DNA from: CBDATG01 sp965200145
GTDB lineage: Bacteria > Chloroflexota > Dehalococcoidia > Lucifugimonadales > Lucifugimonadaceae
Direction of reading: 5' to 3'
Assembly: GCA_965200145.1 (NCBI GenBank)
Contig: CBDATG010000002.1
Span: 1,054,001 to 1,118,000, forward strand
DNA: 64,000 nt
Shown here: piece after piece, positions 38,705-49,500 of the stretch
Layout of the letters: the number at the start of each line of letters is the position of its first letter
How positions within the stretch are numbered: position 1 is the first letter of the stretch
Position numbers and translations under genes: made by a program
Notes under the pieces: model-generated
What the model saw: only the letters and a program-made list of their open reading frames with translations
Database searches by the model: none
Told to the model about the DNA's origin: nothing

Positions 38705-38821
38705 GTCCAACATGTCTGTCCCGCCGCGCTCTTCCGGCCTCAACCGGAAACGCATTCGTACACCCATCGGGATTGTCGCGTACCCCACCTGTCTTTCGGC
38801 TCCGCGCGCGCGACGCACAAC

Positions 38822-38854
38822 CGTAGGGGCGGTTCGTGAACCGCCCACGACCCG
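38822..38854 (+). repeat. REP-like palindrome, copy 5
   Basis: An intact CGTAGGGGCGGTTCGTGAACC-type copy followed by GCCCACGACCCG, identical to copy 2 across the palindrome. Confidence 0.85.
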
Positions 38855-38941
38855 TACAATCCGGTGCCAACGCTACCAATACTGCCCCCGCAATCCAACA
38901 CCCGAGCCGTCAACACCGACGCGTGCCAACACACGGACTTC

Positions 38942-38950
38942 TGCTAAACT
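38942..38950 (+). promoter_or_regulatory. Possible extended -10 promoter of the J-domain gene
   Basis: TGCTAAACT (TGn plus TAAACT) ends six bases before the ATG at 38957, implying an almost leaderless mRNA. The same TGCTAAACT recurs at 34368-34376. No -35 is evident. Confidence 0.3.
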
Positions 38951-38956
38951 GAGCCC

Positions 38957-39640
38957 ATGCCTAACGACACACCTGCAATCTGGGCCGAGTACGACTTCTA
39001 TCAACTCCTAGGCGTGCCAAAGAACGCACCAAGCCAAGTCATCAAAGCCGCAATAAAGCAGAAGCTTTTGGAGTGGCACCCAGATCGTCAAAGAGGGCAA
39101 TCCCCCGAGGTCTACGAAACATTCACCAAGCTCACGAAAGCCGTTAATGCTGCGAACGAAACACTGCTAGACCCAAACTCCAGAACCCTCTACGACCGAT
39201 TCCGCGAAAAACACGACCCGCGCAATCAAAGCCAGTACTCAAACAGCGGCAACGGACAGCATCACCAACGCGAATCCTGGTCAGAATACAGCCGCCGATA
39301 CAGGACACGCTCCAACAACGGCAACAACCGACAACGCCATCGCGATAACTGGTCAGACGACGGCCGTCGATCGAGCGGCCACGAAAGCAGACACACCAGA
39401 GATACGTACAGAACTAGACCAACAGACCACGACCGGACCAGCGGAAGCTCAGCCACAACCTTCGGTCACGTCATCCTGGCCCTACTAGCACTAGCCGCAA
39501 CCGGAGGCCTGATCTACGGCTTCATACAGGCACTGCCCGCCATCATAGACTTCTTGGGAACTCTCTTTACATGGGTGATCGCTCTCGGGTTTTGGGTCGT
39601 CATAATCGCATTGGTGTTGAAATCATACTCCAGGAACTGA
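38957..39640 (+). CDS. Membrane-anchored J-domain (DnaJ-like) protein
   Basis: 227 residues. The N-terminal J domain (about 12-85) has the catalytic HPD in LEWHPDRQ and the closing TLYDRFREKHDP. A long hydrophilic middle rich in Arg, Asn, Ser, Gln and His follows. Two hydrophobic helices near the C-terminus (about 165-188 and 195-220) make a membrane anchor. J domains stimulate Hsp70 ATPase, so this protein could recruit DnaK to the membrane. It lacks the zinc-finger and substrate domains of true DnaJ. No dnaK is nearby; its neighbours are solute-binding lipoproteins and REP elements. Confidence 0.85.
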   Translation: MPNDTPAIWAEYDFYQLLGVPKNAPSQVIKAAIKQKLLEWHPDRQRGQSPEVYETFTKLTKAVNAANETLLDPNSRTLYDRFREKHDPRNQSQYSNSGNGQHHQRESWSEYSRRYRTRSNNGNNRQRHRDNWSDDGRRSSGHESRHTRDTYRTRPTDHDRTSGSSATTFGHVILALLALAATGGLIYGFIQALPAIIDFLGTLFTWVIALGFWVVIIALVLKSYSRN

Positions 39641-39710
39641 CCGAAACAGCAACCCGACTAGTACGACCGCACCCGAGGATGTAACCGAACCCAACCCGGC
39701 TACCCAATCC

Positions 39711-39742
39711 CGTAGGGGCGGTTCGTGAACCGCCTCCGACCC
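39711..39742 (+). repeat. REP-like palindrome, copy 6
   Basis: CGTAGGGGCGGTTCGTGAACC followed by GCCTCCGACC; the right arm has one mismatch at its outer end. It lies in the 152-base gap after the J-domain gene. Confidence 0.8.
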
Positions 39743-39792
39743 TTGCATGATCGCGGCAAAACCCCGCTCCGTTATCACATCCACACCGTCCC

Positions 39793-41589
39793 ATGCGCCC
39801 AACAACCATATCTCTCCTACTGCTTCTAACAACATTAACCATCACCTGCGCCTCGCCATCCTCCGAAAGCCAACCCCCACCTCTAGATTCAATCACGACC
39901 GACCTGACATCCAAAACCGCAACAACTGCCGATTCTCCCGCCCCTAAAATCCTCCTAGCAAACACCTACTGCACCATCGTAGACCCGGCCATCGATGCCG
40001 CTACAACGGACCGCGGTTACTTCACCATCCCAATCGTCTCGGAAGTTCACGTAGGATTGATGAAGTTCGCAGAACGAGGCGCGTACGTCGAACTCCAACC
40101 CGACCTAGCAGAACGCTACTCCATCGAAGACAACGGACAGACTTACCGATTCGTTCTGAGGCAAGGACTCAAGTTCAGCGACGGCTCGCCATTACGCGCC
40201 CAGGACATCGTCTGGAGCTGGGAACGCGCCTTGAAGATGGCTGGAACAACCGGACGCGCACTCGACATCCTAGGCAATATCCAGGGCGCCAAAGCTGTCG
40301 CAGCGGGATCTGCAACCCACGCTGAAGGATTGACAGTCGCCGACGAACGCACTCTCATCGTTCAACTCAACCAACCGACAACCGACTTCCCAATGTTGAT
40401 AGCTGATCCAGTCGCAGCCGTGCTGAAGAAAGAAAACGTAAGCACGTGGGGCATGACGTTCGCCAACCACGACGAAATCTTTGACGCAATAACCGAATTC
40501 CCCGATCTGGCCTTCTTGGACGGTAGGCGGCCTGTGGGAGCTGGCCCGTTCCGGGTTACCTCGTACTCTCCGCTCAGCGACGCCAGAACCTGCGCCATCG
40601 AGAAAAACCCAAACTACTGGGGACAGCAACCACAGATTGATTACGTCGTCCTCGTCGACCTAGCCAACTCATCCGCCGAAATCGAAATAGCGGACCTAGA
40701 AAAGAGCACCTACGACGAGAACGAGATCGACTACATGTTCCTCACGCCAGAAGAGGCCGCCGCCATTACCGCAGGCGCAAGCCAACTAAACGGCAATGTC
40801 GTACACACCGATTCGGTCCCATCAACAATGTTCCTGCTACTGAACCCCGCAATACCACCGTTTGATGACCTCAACTTTCGCAACGCAGTAGTCGCCGCCG
40901 CAGACATCGAATACATGTTCAGACCATGGCCTGTCCGCTGGGAACAACGCATCCTACCCGAAGAGCTGGTGACCGACACCACGCCCGACCTGAACGCACT
41001 GTTCGACCCAGTCGCGGCGCAGACATTCCTTGCATCATCAAAGTACCCAGACGGCTACAACGACCAAATCAGCCTCCTGTTCAACGAACATTATCCGTTC
41101 CCTGACAGGCTCCAAAGGCTAACAGAAAGATGGAAGCAACTGATCGACCTGAACGTCAACCCATCACCAACATACGCGGACAACATCGCAGAAGCCGCAA
41201 CCAACGGCTCGCTCCCGATCCGCATCATCGAGGCCTACCCAACTTATCCCGATCCAAACGCCGTCTACTACAAAATCCGAAACGCACTCGCAAACCCAAC
41301 CGAAACCTGGGAACTCAACGAGCTCAACCGCCTAATCGATGCCGCCGCAAACCATCCCGATGCGGCAGAGCGCAACAAGCTGAAATCCAACGTAGAACGA
41401 TTCCTGCACGAGCAAGCACTAGTCATCCCGTTAGTCCAGAACTGGGGCGGACCATACATACTCACCAAGCCATGGATCCACGGCTTGAGAGTCCCACAAT
41501 TCCCAGGTAGCACATTCCAAAACGTCACCATCTCTGATGACGCACCCGAACGCAACATCCGCGACTACGTAACCGGACCGCTCCCTTAA
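39793..41589 (+). CDS. Family 5 solute-binding lipoprotein
   Basis: 598 residues with a short signal peptide and lipobox (LTITC, Cys at about 19). The family landmarks are VSEVHVGLMKFAE, LKFSDGSPLRAQDIVWSWERAL, RPVGAGPF and NPNYWG. It is the most divergent of the intact paralogues toward the C-terminus (TFQNVTISDDAPERN). It is presumably membrane-anchored and captures a peptide-like solute for an unlinked importer. It is followed by a repeat-filled spacer. Confidence 0.9.
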   Translation: MRPTTISLLLLLTTLTITCASPSSESQPPPLDSITTDLTSKTATTADSPAPKILLANTYCTIVDPAIDAATTDRGYFTIPIVSEVHVGLMKFAERGAYVELQPDLAERYSIEDNGQTYRFVLRQGLKFSDGSPLRAQDIVWSWERALKMAGTTGRALDILGNIQGAKAVAAGSATHAEGLTVADERTLIVQLNQPTTDFPMLIADPVAAVLKKENVSTWGMTFANHDEIFDAITEFPDLAFLDGRRPVGAGPFRVTSYSPLSDARTCAIEKNPNYWGQQPQIDYVVLVDLANSSAEIEIADLEKSTYDENEIDYMFLTPEEAAAITAGASQLNGNVVHTDSVPSTMFLLLNPAIPPFDDLNFRNAVVAAADIEYMFRPWPVRWEQRILPEELVTDTTPDLNALFDPVAAQTFLASSKYPDGYNDQISLLFNEHYPFPDRLQRLTERWKQLIDLNVNPSPTYADNIAEAATNGSLPIRIIEAYPTYPDPNAVYYKIRNALANPTETWELNELNRLIDAAANHPDAAERNKLKSNVERFLHEQALVIPLVQNWGGPYILTKPWIHGLRVPQFPGSTFQNVTISDDAPERNIRDYVTGPLP

Positions 41590-41790
41590 CCACTCAAACA
41601 TAGGGTCGGTCCGCGAACCTTAAAACCGTATCGCTGTCCTCATCGGTACCACAACCAGCCCCTGCTAGCGTGTCGAGCTCTTTCCAGTGCGGCATCGCGG
41701 GCCTCGTTGATACCACAACCACACCACATAGGGCGATCCCGTGAGCACTTATGTCGCATCCTGGCCCTCGTCTCCCACCACAACAACACA

Positions 41791-41822
41791 CGTAGGGGTG
41801 GTTCGTGATCCGCCCACGACCG
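41791..41822 (+). repeat. REP-like palindrome, copy 7 (two mismatches)
   Basis: CGTAGGGGTGGTTCGTGATCC followed by GCCCACGACC; the stem is weakened by two changes in the arms. Confidence 0.75.
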
Positions 41823-41940
41823 ATACGGCTTAAACCACGGCCTCGCTGTCCTCATTGGTACCACGACCACACCACATAGGGCGATCCCGTGAGCACCAAT
41901 GGCGCATCCCGGTCCTCATTGCCAACGACAACCACGCACA

Positions 41941-41972
41941 CGTAGGGGCGGTTCGTGAACCGCCCACGACCG
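41941..41972 (+). repeat. REP-like palindrome, copy 8
   Basis: An intact copy with both nine-base arms perfect, followed by ACGACCGATGCGG, as also seen after copy 7 (ACGACCGATACGG). Confidence 0.85.
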
Positions 41973-42222
41973 ATGCGGATTTAACCACGGCATCGCCAAC
42001 CCGTTAACCAGCACCATTCAAGCCCTTCCCAAGATTCTCGCCCAAACATGGAACAAACCAACAATGGCAAGCGTCACCCCTACAACCGCAAACCGCGGCC
42101 AACAAGCCGCGCTATGCACACCAACCACTAGCACCCACGGACCGCAACATAGAATGACACAAACTCAAACCGTTTCCCATATGCCAACCATCCAACCCGC
42201 ACGATACCGTCGCTCCCGCCCA

Positions 42223-45200
42223 ATGACCTCTACCGCAAGAATCTCCGCCCTAGCAGTCGCCATCTTGGCGGGCGCGCTCTCCGTCTTCGCTCTCAACTGC
42301 CAAAGCGACCCAGAACCCACGCCAACGACCGTCCCGACCACAGCTCCAACCGCAACAGAAGCCTACATCCCACCGACCCTTACCCCAACGCGCACTCCAA
42401 TAGCCGAACCAACAGCGACACAGACTCCCCAGCCCGCGGCAACTGCAACGCCCACGTCCACCCCAACAACTACACCGGAAGGAGCGGACATCGGCCAAAT
42501 CAACGCCACGTTTGACTTCGACTCGCTCGCGAAGCAGAGCGGGCAACAGCAGGAAGGCAATGACAAGCTCTACGATGTGTCACTGCGCGTCATGACCAGT
42601 CCGGACAGCCGACGAATCACGCTACAACTATTCTGCCGAACACCATCCGAACCACGTCGGAAATGCGCCGACGAATGGGAAATCGGACCCGAACTCCCAA
42701 CCGAGCAACACATCGTCGTCAATCTACCCGCCGGCGAACACCAAATCATCCTAGAACACAGCGGGTCACCAGTCACGACCGCGCTCGTTTCCCTAGACCC
42801 TGAAGCCGCCGCAGACCCCAACTCAGCATGGGTCGAAGTGGTGTACATAAGCGAGCCTGGAGATACACCCGAACAGGTCGACGAAATCATCAGATCGTGG
42901 TTAGAAAGCTTCGAAGATAGCGAACAAGTCGCGTCGCAACTCGGTGACATGGACGAAACAGTCAACGAAATCATCGTCCGAATCGAAACTATCGACCACT
43001 TCGCGATGCAAAGCATGCCTAAACCGGGCGAAGGCAGCGCCGACAGACTCTTCGACGTATCGATGAATCTGGAATACGAAGCAAGCATCGGACTTGACGA
43101 CCGGCCCGATACATTGCAAATCTTCTGCGGATACCGATCCCAACCGCGATGGAAATGCGCCGATGACCTACGTCTAGCGAGCGAAGACTACGCCGCACGT
43201 CAAGTTGCCGTCCAACTGCCAGCAGGTTGGCACAACATCACAGTCGAAGACAACGGCATCCCGATTGCAAACACCACCGTGTCAGTCTTTCCTGTAGATA
43301 ACCCATCCTCAAACGAAGCAGAAGTCGCATTTCACACCGAATCCGAGCCCGTTGACGCATACGCCGACAACTACCTCGTGCCTCCAGGCTCCAACGGTAT
43401 AGTCCCACGCGTCACCGGGTACTGGTCAGACGGATCCGCAAACGTCGAAATCTTCGCCGGCAGCCACTCCATAACAACGACCGACACCCTAATCTGTCAA
43501 ATCGGCGAGGAATCATCGCAACCGTGTGCCAGCGAAACCTCCATTACCACCGACGGACGCTACACACGCACCACGATTCGACTGCCGTTCGGCGAAACCC
43601 AACTCGATGTCCTTCGCAACAACGAGACCGTCCTCTCGTCCCGCATAACAGTCGGCCACCGAACCGTAGGCATCCATCCCGATGTCCTCGATTGCTTCAC
43701 TGACACAACCTTTGTCGATGCCAACTTCAAACCCGACGAAGCTATCGGTTGCGCCGGCTGGCTCTACACCCGAATCCTCAAGTGGCACCCAGGCCAGCCG
43801 CTCCGCACACGACTAATCGGACCGCAAGAATGGACAACATTCTTCAGGAACCAACTCGAGGCATCCGCCGAGGTCTTCAACATCCAGTTCGAGTGGGTCA
43901 CCGAAGATAGTGACGCCGATCTGAAAGCCGTAATCGGAATCACCTGGGAGGAGGCCTTTGAACAGGAAATCGCATGCCCTCCAGCGGCCGGCGGATGTGC
44001 AATTGCTGGTTTCACATCGGCCCCCGACGACGAAGCCGCGCCAGACATCCTCATCTACGGAGACTCAAACGCCCTACCCGCGCACGAAACCGAACTGAAC
44101 CGACTCAGGACTACTATCCTCCACGAAACAGTACACGCTCTCACGGGCATGGGACATCGTATCGAAGTCGGCACGTTGATGCACTCTGCCGCCAACGAGT
44201 TCGGCGGCAGACCCATAACCCTCAGCCCAATGGACCACGCACTCATCCAACTTCACGCACACCCGGACATATCCGGCGGATGGAGCCTACAAGATGTCCG
44301 ACACTATGTCATCCCAAGCGACGAACTGCTGGACACCCAATACACCACCCCTGAACCTGCGCCAGGTTTCAACGCATGGCATCAAATCTATGACGCTTTC
44401 AACGCGCTCCGAGGCACCGCATCAGCGACATACAACATCACCACGTCAATGCCTGCGTGCGACCTGTCAATCTCAGATGCCACATATCAAGTCGCCAAAC
44501 TCATCCCAGGAGACGACGCCTTCCAGTGGGCGAGTATCCAAGCACAGCAAGCGAACTTGGTCAAACTCTCTCACCCAGACTTCGATACCGAAACTTGGTC
44601 GCAAGCAGACACAGGGTGGTCCACGTCCAACGAAAGACTGGAAGACCTCGGATGGATACCCATCCTTTCTGACCCTTACAACGTGCTCGTGAGCCTGCTC
44701 CTGTATGCCGACTGGAACCAAGTCAATGTCATCAACAGCGATAGCACGACGACCACCCTCGCGACAAACATCGATTGGACACATGCAAACCGACGAGTCA
44801 ACATCGAACTTGCAATTGACAAAGATTCCAACACGGTCACCGAATACACCCTCGAATGGAGCCGCGGTACCGACACGTGCGACGAATACTACGTAACCGC
44901 GACAAACGGCTCGTTCGGCACAACGTTCAATTTGCCAAACGAAATCCGAAACAACTCCGAACTCATCAGCTCCTGCGAAACGCATGACCTCACACCAAAC
45001 CCACGCGCACAACGCGTCGCCGGAAAATGGCACCAAGAATGCCCCGCAACCACCACTGATGCAACCTACAGCGAAACGTACCGATTCAACACAACCACCT
45101 GGTCCTTGCTCAGACTCGACTTCAATGCGCCATCCGACGCCTTCCTCGTTCTAACGGACACCGCATCCGGCAACTCACAAACAATAGACAGAGCAACGGG

Positions 45201-46473
45201 CATACCGTTCCTAATCGGACTCGAAGGGTCTGGGCGTTTCATCGACGATGTAGATCCATGGCAGTTCAACCTCCCTCTACATGGCAGCTACGCGTGGCAC
45301 CACCAATGGCTACCTCCCGGAACCTACGAAATACAGACCGCCACTCGCGAACGGTCCTTCCCCGGCCGTTTCACCTTGATCGTAGACGCGCAACCCATCC
45401 CAGGCCCTCCTGAGTCGTTGCGCTTCAAAGCCGTCGCTACATCAATCGACCGGACTTGCGCACTCCTCACTGACGGGACTCCCCTCTGTTGGGGAAGACC
45501 ACACGACACGAGCCAGTCACCTACTATCCCACAAGGCAAATTCGAAAACATCTACGGCGGATACCACTACTGCGCAACAAACTCCGAAGGAACCGCCCAA
45601 TGTTGGGACTTCAAAGAAGCCGGCGATTACACCTGCGAACCCGAAGGGCAAGACTCCCTAGCCTCGCGCTGCTTTGATCCCGACCAACCAGAGTTTTCTA
45701 ACGAAGGACAGGCAGACCAATCAGGAGGATTCGTTCCGGGGTTCTACTACGACCTAGCTCCGCCGGACGAGCAAACATTCTCAACCATCGCACCCGGACG
45801 ACACCACTCGTGTGCACTCAGAGACGACAACACCGTCTTGTGTTGGGGAAGCAACTCCAACGGCGAAAGCACTCCGCCAACCGGCGCAGCATTCACCGAC
45901 ATCACAACAAGCAACGGATACGCATGCGGCTTGGACACCAATGGACTAATTCAATGCTGGGGCGACGACAACCACGGACCGTTCATGCTACCAACCATCT
46001 CAAACGTCAGCGACATAGGCATAAGCTTCTCTTACGGACACGAACGAACTTGCACACTTAACGAACAAGGTGAAGTCCAGTGCTTCAACCAGAGAGATTT
46101 CTACTGCGACCCAAGCAAGGCGACAGTGATCACAAACCCGTGCTTCACAATCGACGAAGGCGAATGGTTGGAACCGGGAGACCCCGGCTACATCCCAACA
46201 ACCCCATCACTATTCAACCCCGCACCAGGCCACACCGTCGTAGCCCTGAGCACAGGCGCCCCAGAATGCGGCATCAAAGCCGACGGAACCGCACGCTGCT
46301 GGCACATCTGGCCAAACGTAGGCTCACCGCCGCCAACCGAAACATTCTCACAAATCTCCGCCGGCAAACACCACGCATGCGGACTACGCACCGACGGCAC
46401 TATTGCTTGTTGGGGCGACAACCACTACGGACAAGCAACACCACCAAACGGCGATTACCTACCGTCCGAGTAA
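42223..46473 (+). CDS. Giant secreted lipoprotein-like protein with zincin motif and RCC1 repeats (copy 1)
   Basis: 1416 residues from the ATG at 42223. This start gives exactly the same 26-residue lead to Cys (FALNC) as the paralogue at 46600. A Thr/Pro-rich stalk follows, then two repeats of a small domain carrying KCADE or KCADD, then a region with HETVHALTGMGHR at 634-646 and a downstream GTLMHSA. This resembles matrixin-type zinc proteases, with one extra residue before the third His. From about residue 1069 to the end lie seven RCC1-like units (CALLTDGTPLCWG, CGLRTDGTIACWGDNHYGQ), predicted to form a beta-propeller. The likely location is the cell surface. Proteolysis or adhesion is inference. 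Confidence 0.85.
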   Translation: MTSTARISALAVAILAGALSVFALNCQSDPEPTPTTVPTTAPTATEAYIPPTLTPTRTPIAEPTATQTPQPAATATPTSTPTTTPEGADIGQINATFDFDSLAKQSGQQQEGNDKLYDVSLRVMTSPDSRRITLQLFCRTPSEPRRKCADEWEIGPELPTEQHIVVNLPAGEHQIILEHSGSPVTTALVSLDPEAAADPNSAWVEVVYISEPGDTPEQVDEIIRSWLESFEDSEQVASQLGDMDETVNEIIVRIETIDHFAMQSMPKPGEGSADRLFDVSMNLEYEASIGLDDRPDTLQIFCGYRSQPRWKCADDLRLASEDYAARQVAVQLPAGWHNITVEDNGIPIANTTVSVFPVDNPSSNEAEVAFHTESEPVDAYADNYLVPPGSNGIVPRVTGYWSDGSANVEIFAGSHSITTTDTLICQIGEESSQPCASETSITTDGRYTRTTIRLPFGETQLDVLRNNETVLSSRITVGHRTVGIHPDVLDCFTDTTFVDANFKPDEAIGCAGWLYTRILKWHPGQPLRTRLIGPQEWTTFFRNQLEASAEVFNIQFEWVTEDSDADLKAVIGITWEEAFEQEIACPPAAGGCAIAGFTSAPDDEAAPDILIYGDSNALPAHETELNRLRTTILHETVHALTGMGHRIEVGTLMHSAANEFGGRPITLSPMDHALIQLHAHPDISGGWSLQDVRHYVIPSDELLDTQYTTPEPAPGFNAWHQIYDAFNALRGTASATYNITTSMPACDLSISDATYQVAKLIPGDDAFQWASIQAQQANLVKLSHPDFDTETWSQADTGWSTSNERLEDLGWIPILSDPYNVLVSLLLYADWNQVNVINSDSTTTTLATNIDWTHANRRVNIELAIDKDSNTVTEYTLEWSRGTDTCDEYYVTATNGSFGTTFNLPNEIRNNSELISSCETHDLTPNPRAQRVAGKWHQECPATTTDATYSETYRFNTTTWSLLRLDFNAPSDAFLVLTDTASGNSQTIDRATGIPFLIGLEGSGRFIDDVDPWQFNLPLHGSYAWHHQWLPPGTYEIQTATRERSFPGRFTLIVDAQPIPGPPESLRFKAVATSIDRTCALLTDGTPLCWGRPHDTSQSPTIPQGKFENIYGGYHYCATNSEGTAQCWDFKEAGDYTCEPEGQDSLASRCFDPDQPEFSNEGQADQSGGFVPGFYYDLAPPDEQTFSTIAPGRHHSCALRDDNTVLCWGSNSNGESTPPTGAAFTDITTSNGYACGLDTNGLIQCWGDDNHGPFMLPTISNVSDIGISFSYGHERTCTLNEQGEVQCFNQRDFYCDPSKATVITNPCFTIDEGEWLEPGDPGYIPTTPSLFNPAPGHTVVALSTGAPECGIKADGTARCWHIWPNVGSPPPTETFSQISAGKHHACGLRTDGTIACWGDNHYGQATPPNGDYLPSE

Positions 46474-46599
46474 GCCGCCCGATTCCACCGTCCCAACCTG
46501 TAAGCAAACCAACCACGCCCGCGCCCGCGATACAACAGGCCTCGTGCCCGTATAGCATTACGATGCCTAGCACCCTATCCCAATTCTGAGCTCATCGCC

Positions 46600-49500
46600 G
46601 TGAAACCCCGCACCCGAATCATCGCACCGACCATCGCCATAGCAGCATGCGCGCTGGCAGTAGTCACAGTGAACTGCCAGACCAATCCCGCACCAACTCC
46701 TACAGAAGCACCGACAGCCACGGCAACACAGACCCAGTCGATAACTCAGAGCGAAGGCCAGCCAACGCTCACGGCAACGACGACACCAACACCGGCGCCA
46801 TCAACCAACACGCCGACACCCGCCGAGGCCGAATCTCCAAGCGATCCAACCCACGCTCCAACACCGTCGCCAGCAACGAACACGCCGACACCCGCCGAGG
46901 TCAAATCCCTGCGCGATCCAACCCCTACACCAACGCCATCGCCAACCATTCGAAGCACCCAAACGCCAACGCCGACCGTGACGCAAGTAGCACCCCCTGT
47001 CGTCATTACGAGCACCCCAACTCCAAGCCCAACGGAAGCACCCATCGACCCAACTTCCACTCCGGACCCGACCCCAAGTCCTACGCCTATTCCAGAACCG
47101 CCACGAGAACTCATCATACGGGCTGACCACAACATCGGCTTCACCAAAGACCTCCTAGAATCAGGTCACATCGCCGAAGGTGGGATGTATCCAGTCGAAC
47201 TCGTGGTCGTCCCGCATACCAGACACTTACCTCATTCAGAACTTCCGGCCACAGTTCAGATCACCTGCAAAGCCCCCAACGAACCCGCACGAAAGTGTGC
47301 AGACGATTGGAACATTGACAGAGATGCGTCACACAAACAAAAGACCTTCAACCTCGAACTCCCAGGCGGCTGGAACGAAATCTCCTTCCAAGACGAAGGA
47401 ACTCCGATCAAGAGAGCCTACATCGGTATCCCGTCTGGCTATCCCGGTCGCCGAACGAACAGCTGGCACGACGTATTCACGCGTATCGATGGCGAAATCG
47501 TCGATGCCTATGTGGAGTACATCAGCAAGCCCGAGCAATCGAACGGACTAGTCCCGCGCGTAACTGGTTACTGGTCCGACGGTTCTGCTGATGTCGAAAT
47601 GTTCGCGGGAATCCGTACCGTCAGACCTACCGATACCGTTATGTGCCGGCGGGGGGATGAACCCGAAACGCCCTGCGATGCCCAACTGTCCCTCGTCCCA
47701 AACGGCAAGTACACCCGAATCCTATCCAGACTCCCGTTCGGAGCAACGTACGTCAACGTATACCGCAACGGGCAATCAGTCCTTGAAGCACGAGTCAACG
47801 TGTCCGAAAGAATCGTGGGCATCGATCCCGATGTTTTGGACTGCCTCACCGACACATCACTCCAGGACGCGGGATTTTCTGGAACAGGATGCTCATCGTT
47901 GGTAGACCCGGTCGTCAGAGGTTGGGATCTAGATCGGTCATTGCAAGTCAAACTCATTGGTCCAACTCCGTGGACAAGCTTCTTCGTCGACACTCTTACC
48001 GATCTTGAGCCGCTCTTCAACATCAAATTCAAGTGGGTCTACGACGACCAAGCAGCGCATGTCAAAGCCATCATCGGCATCACTAGGGAAGATGCCCTTG
48101 AACAGGAACTGGCGTGCTCGATCGAACCCATCACCGCCGGGTGCGCGACTGTTGGAATCCCAAGTGCACCAGATGACTCACATCACATCGTAATCTACAA
48201 CATACACACCGACAACGATGAACTCCCCACTTCCGAAACGCAGTTGGACTTCCTGCGACACACCATAGTCCACGAAGCCGTGCACGCATTCACTGGAATG
48301 GGGCATCGAATCGAACCCGGGTCTATTATGCACTCCGGCTCCAGCGAGTTCTACGTCAGACGCCCAACACTCAGCCCCATGGACACCGCTCTTGTTCGCC
48401 TGATGTCTCACCCGATCTTCAAAGAAGGTTTGACTTCTCACGATGTTGAACAAAGAGGTTTGACCTTTCACGATGTTGAACAAATCGTTGTCCCCCACGA
48501 CGAGCTACTCGACGCACACACCGAACCCATGGAACCCAACCCTGGCTTCTTCGCATGGAAAGCCGTAAACGCGGCGTTCCATAAGGTCAGAGAATCTGCA
48601 ACGGCAACATACAACATAAACTCCTCCCTGCCCGGATGCCAGCAACAGATTTCAGGCGCCACGTACCAAGTCGCCAAACTCAAACCCGGATCCCGAAACT
48701 TCCAATGGTCGCGCCTCGCTTCCCAAGCGCTGAACACGCTCCAAATCGTAGGTCCAAACTCCGACACAGAGAATTGGGAGCTCACCGACTCCACTTGGCA
48801 AACGGTAGACCACTCTCACGAAACCGTCGGATGGATACCCGAACTCAGCGACCCGTACCACCTCATCCTAGACATCCTACTCCGCGCCGATTGGAACCAC
48901 ATCACGCTCACCCAGACGGATGGCAAGTCGGTTATCTCAGGGTCCGAGGACACCTTCCCAACGGGTTCCGACCGCGGAAGTTTCCAACTAACCATTGACG
49001 ACGACACAGACATCATCACCGACTATCAACTCAATTGGAATCGCAACCACAACGGCTGCGATGGATACCTCATAACCGCTACCAACGGGACGTATTCAAA
49101 CAGATTCTCCTTCCCGCCAATCATCCGAACCGAATCCAAAATCCTGAGCCGTTGCGTAACCAGAACCCTACCAACGAACCCTCGCGCACACCGGGTTTCT
49201 GAGCGGTGGTACCAAGAATGTCCTAGCCAGATGGCCGACGACGAATACTCACAGGCATACCAGTTAAGCACTGACGCTTGGTCGCTACTCCGCATAGATT
49301 TCCAGGCTCCCGACGATGCCGTCCTCAGCTTCATTGACCTCTCGACTGGTCAATCTCAGACCATTTCACCGTCGCAAGGCAGGCTCGTTCCAGATGGACT
49401 CGAAGGTTACGGACACCGCATCGGAGACATCGATCCAAACCAATTCGGACTACCGCCGCACGGTAGCTACATCTGGCACCACCAGTGGCTACCTCCAGGA

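Larger units (their letters stand above)
38521..38956. other. Gene-poor spacer with gene remnant and REP elements
   Basis: 436 bases holding a copy of the 3' tail of the solute-binding protein gene at 34491 (38604-38668), two REP-like palindromes and, at its right end, a possible extended -10 element for the J-domain gene. Confidence 0.6.
41590..42222 (+). repeat. Repeat-rich spacer: degenerate direct repeats with REP-like ends
   Basis: About 630 bases without a gene. Two degenerate units (about 41620-41830 and 41824-41980) share a sequence of the type CGCTGTCCTCAT.GGTACCAC, then ACCACATAGGGCGATCCCGTG, and each ends in a REP-like palindrome (copies 7 and 8). Decayed REP-like pieces also occur at 41600, 41729 and 41876. 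The 53 codons preceding the next gene's preferred start are not counted as coding. Confidence 0.65.

Noticed and set aside
34183..41972. CRISPR array
   Set aside because: The repeats are palindromic but irregularly spaced by hundreds to thousands of bases, with genes between them. There are no cas genes or regular spacers.
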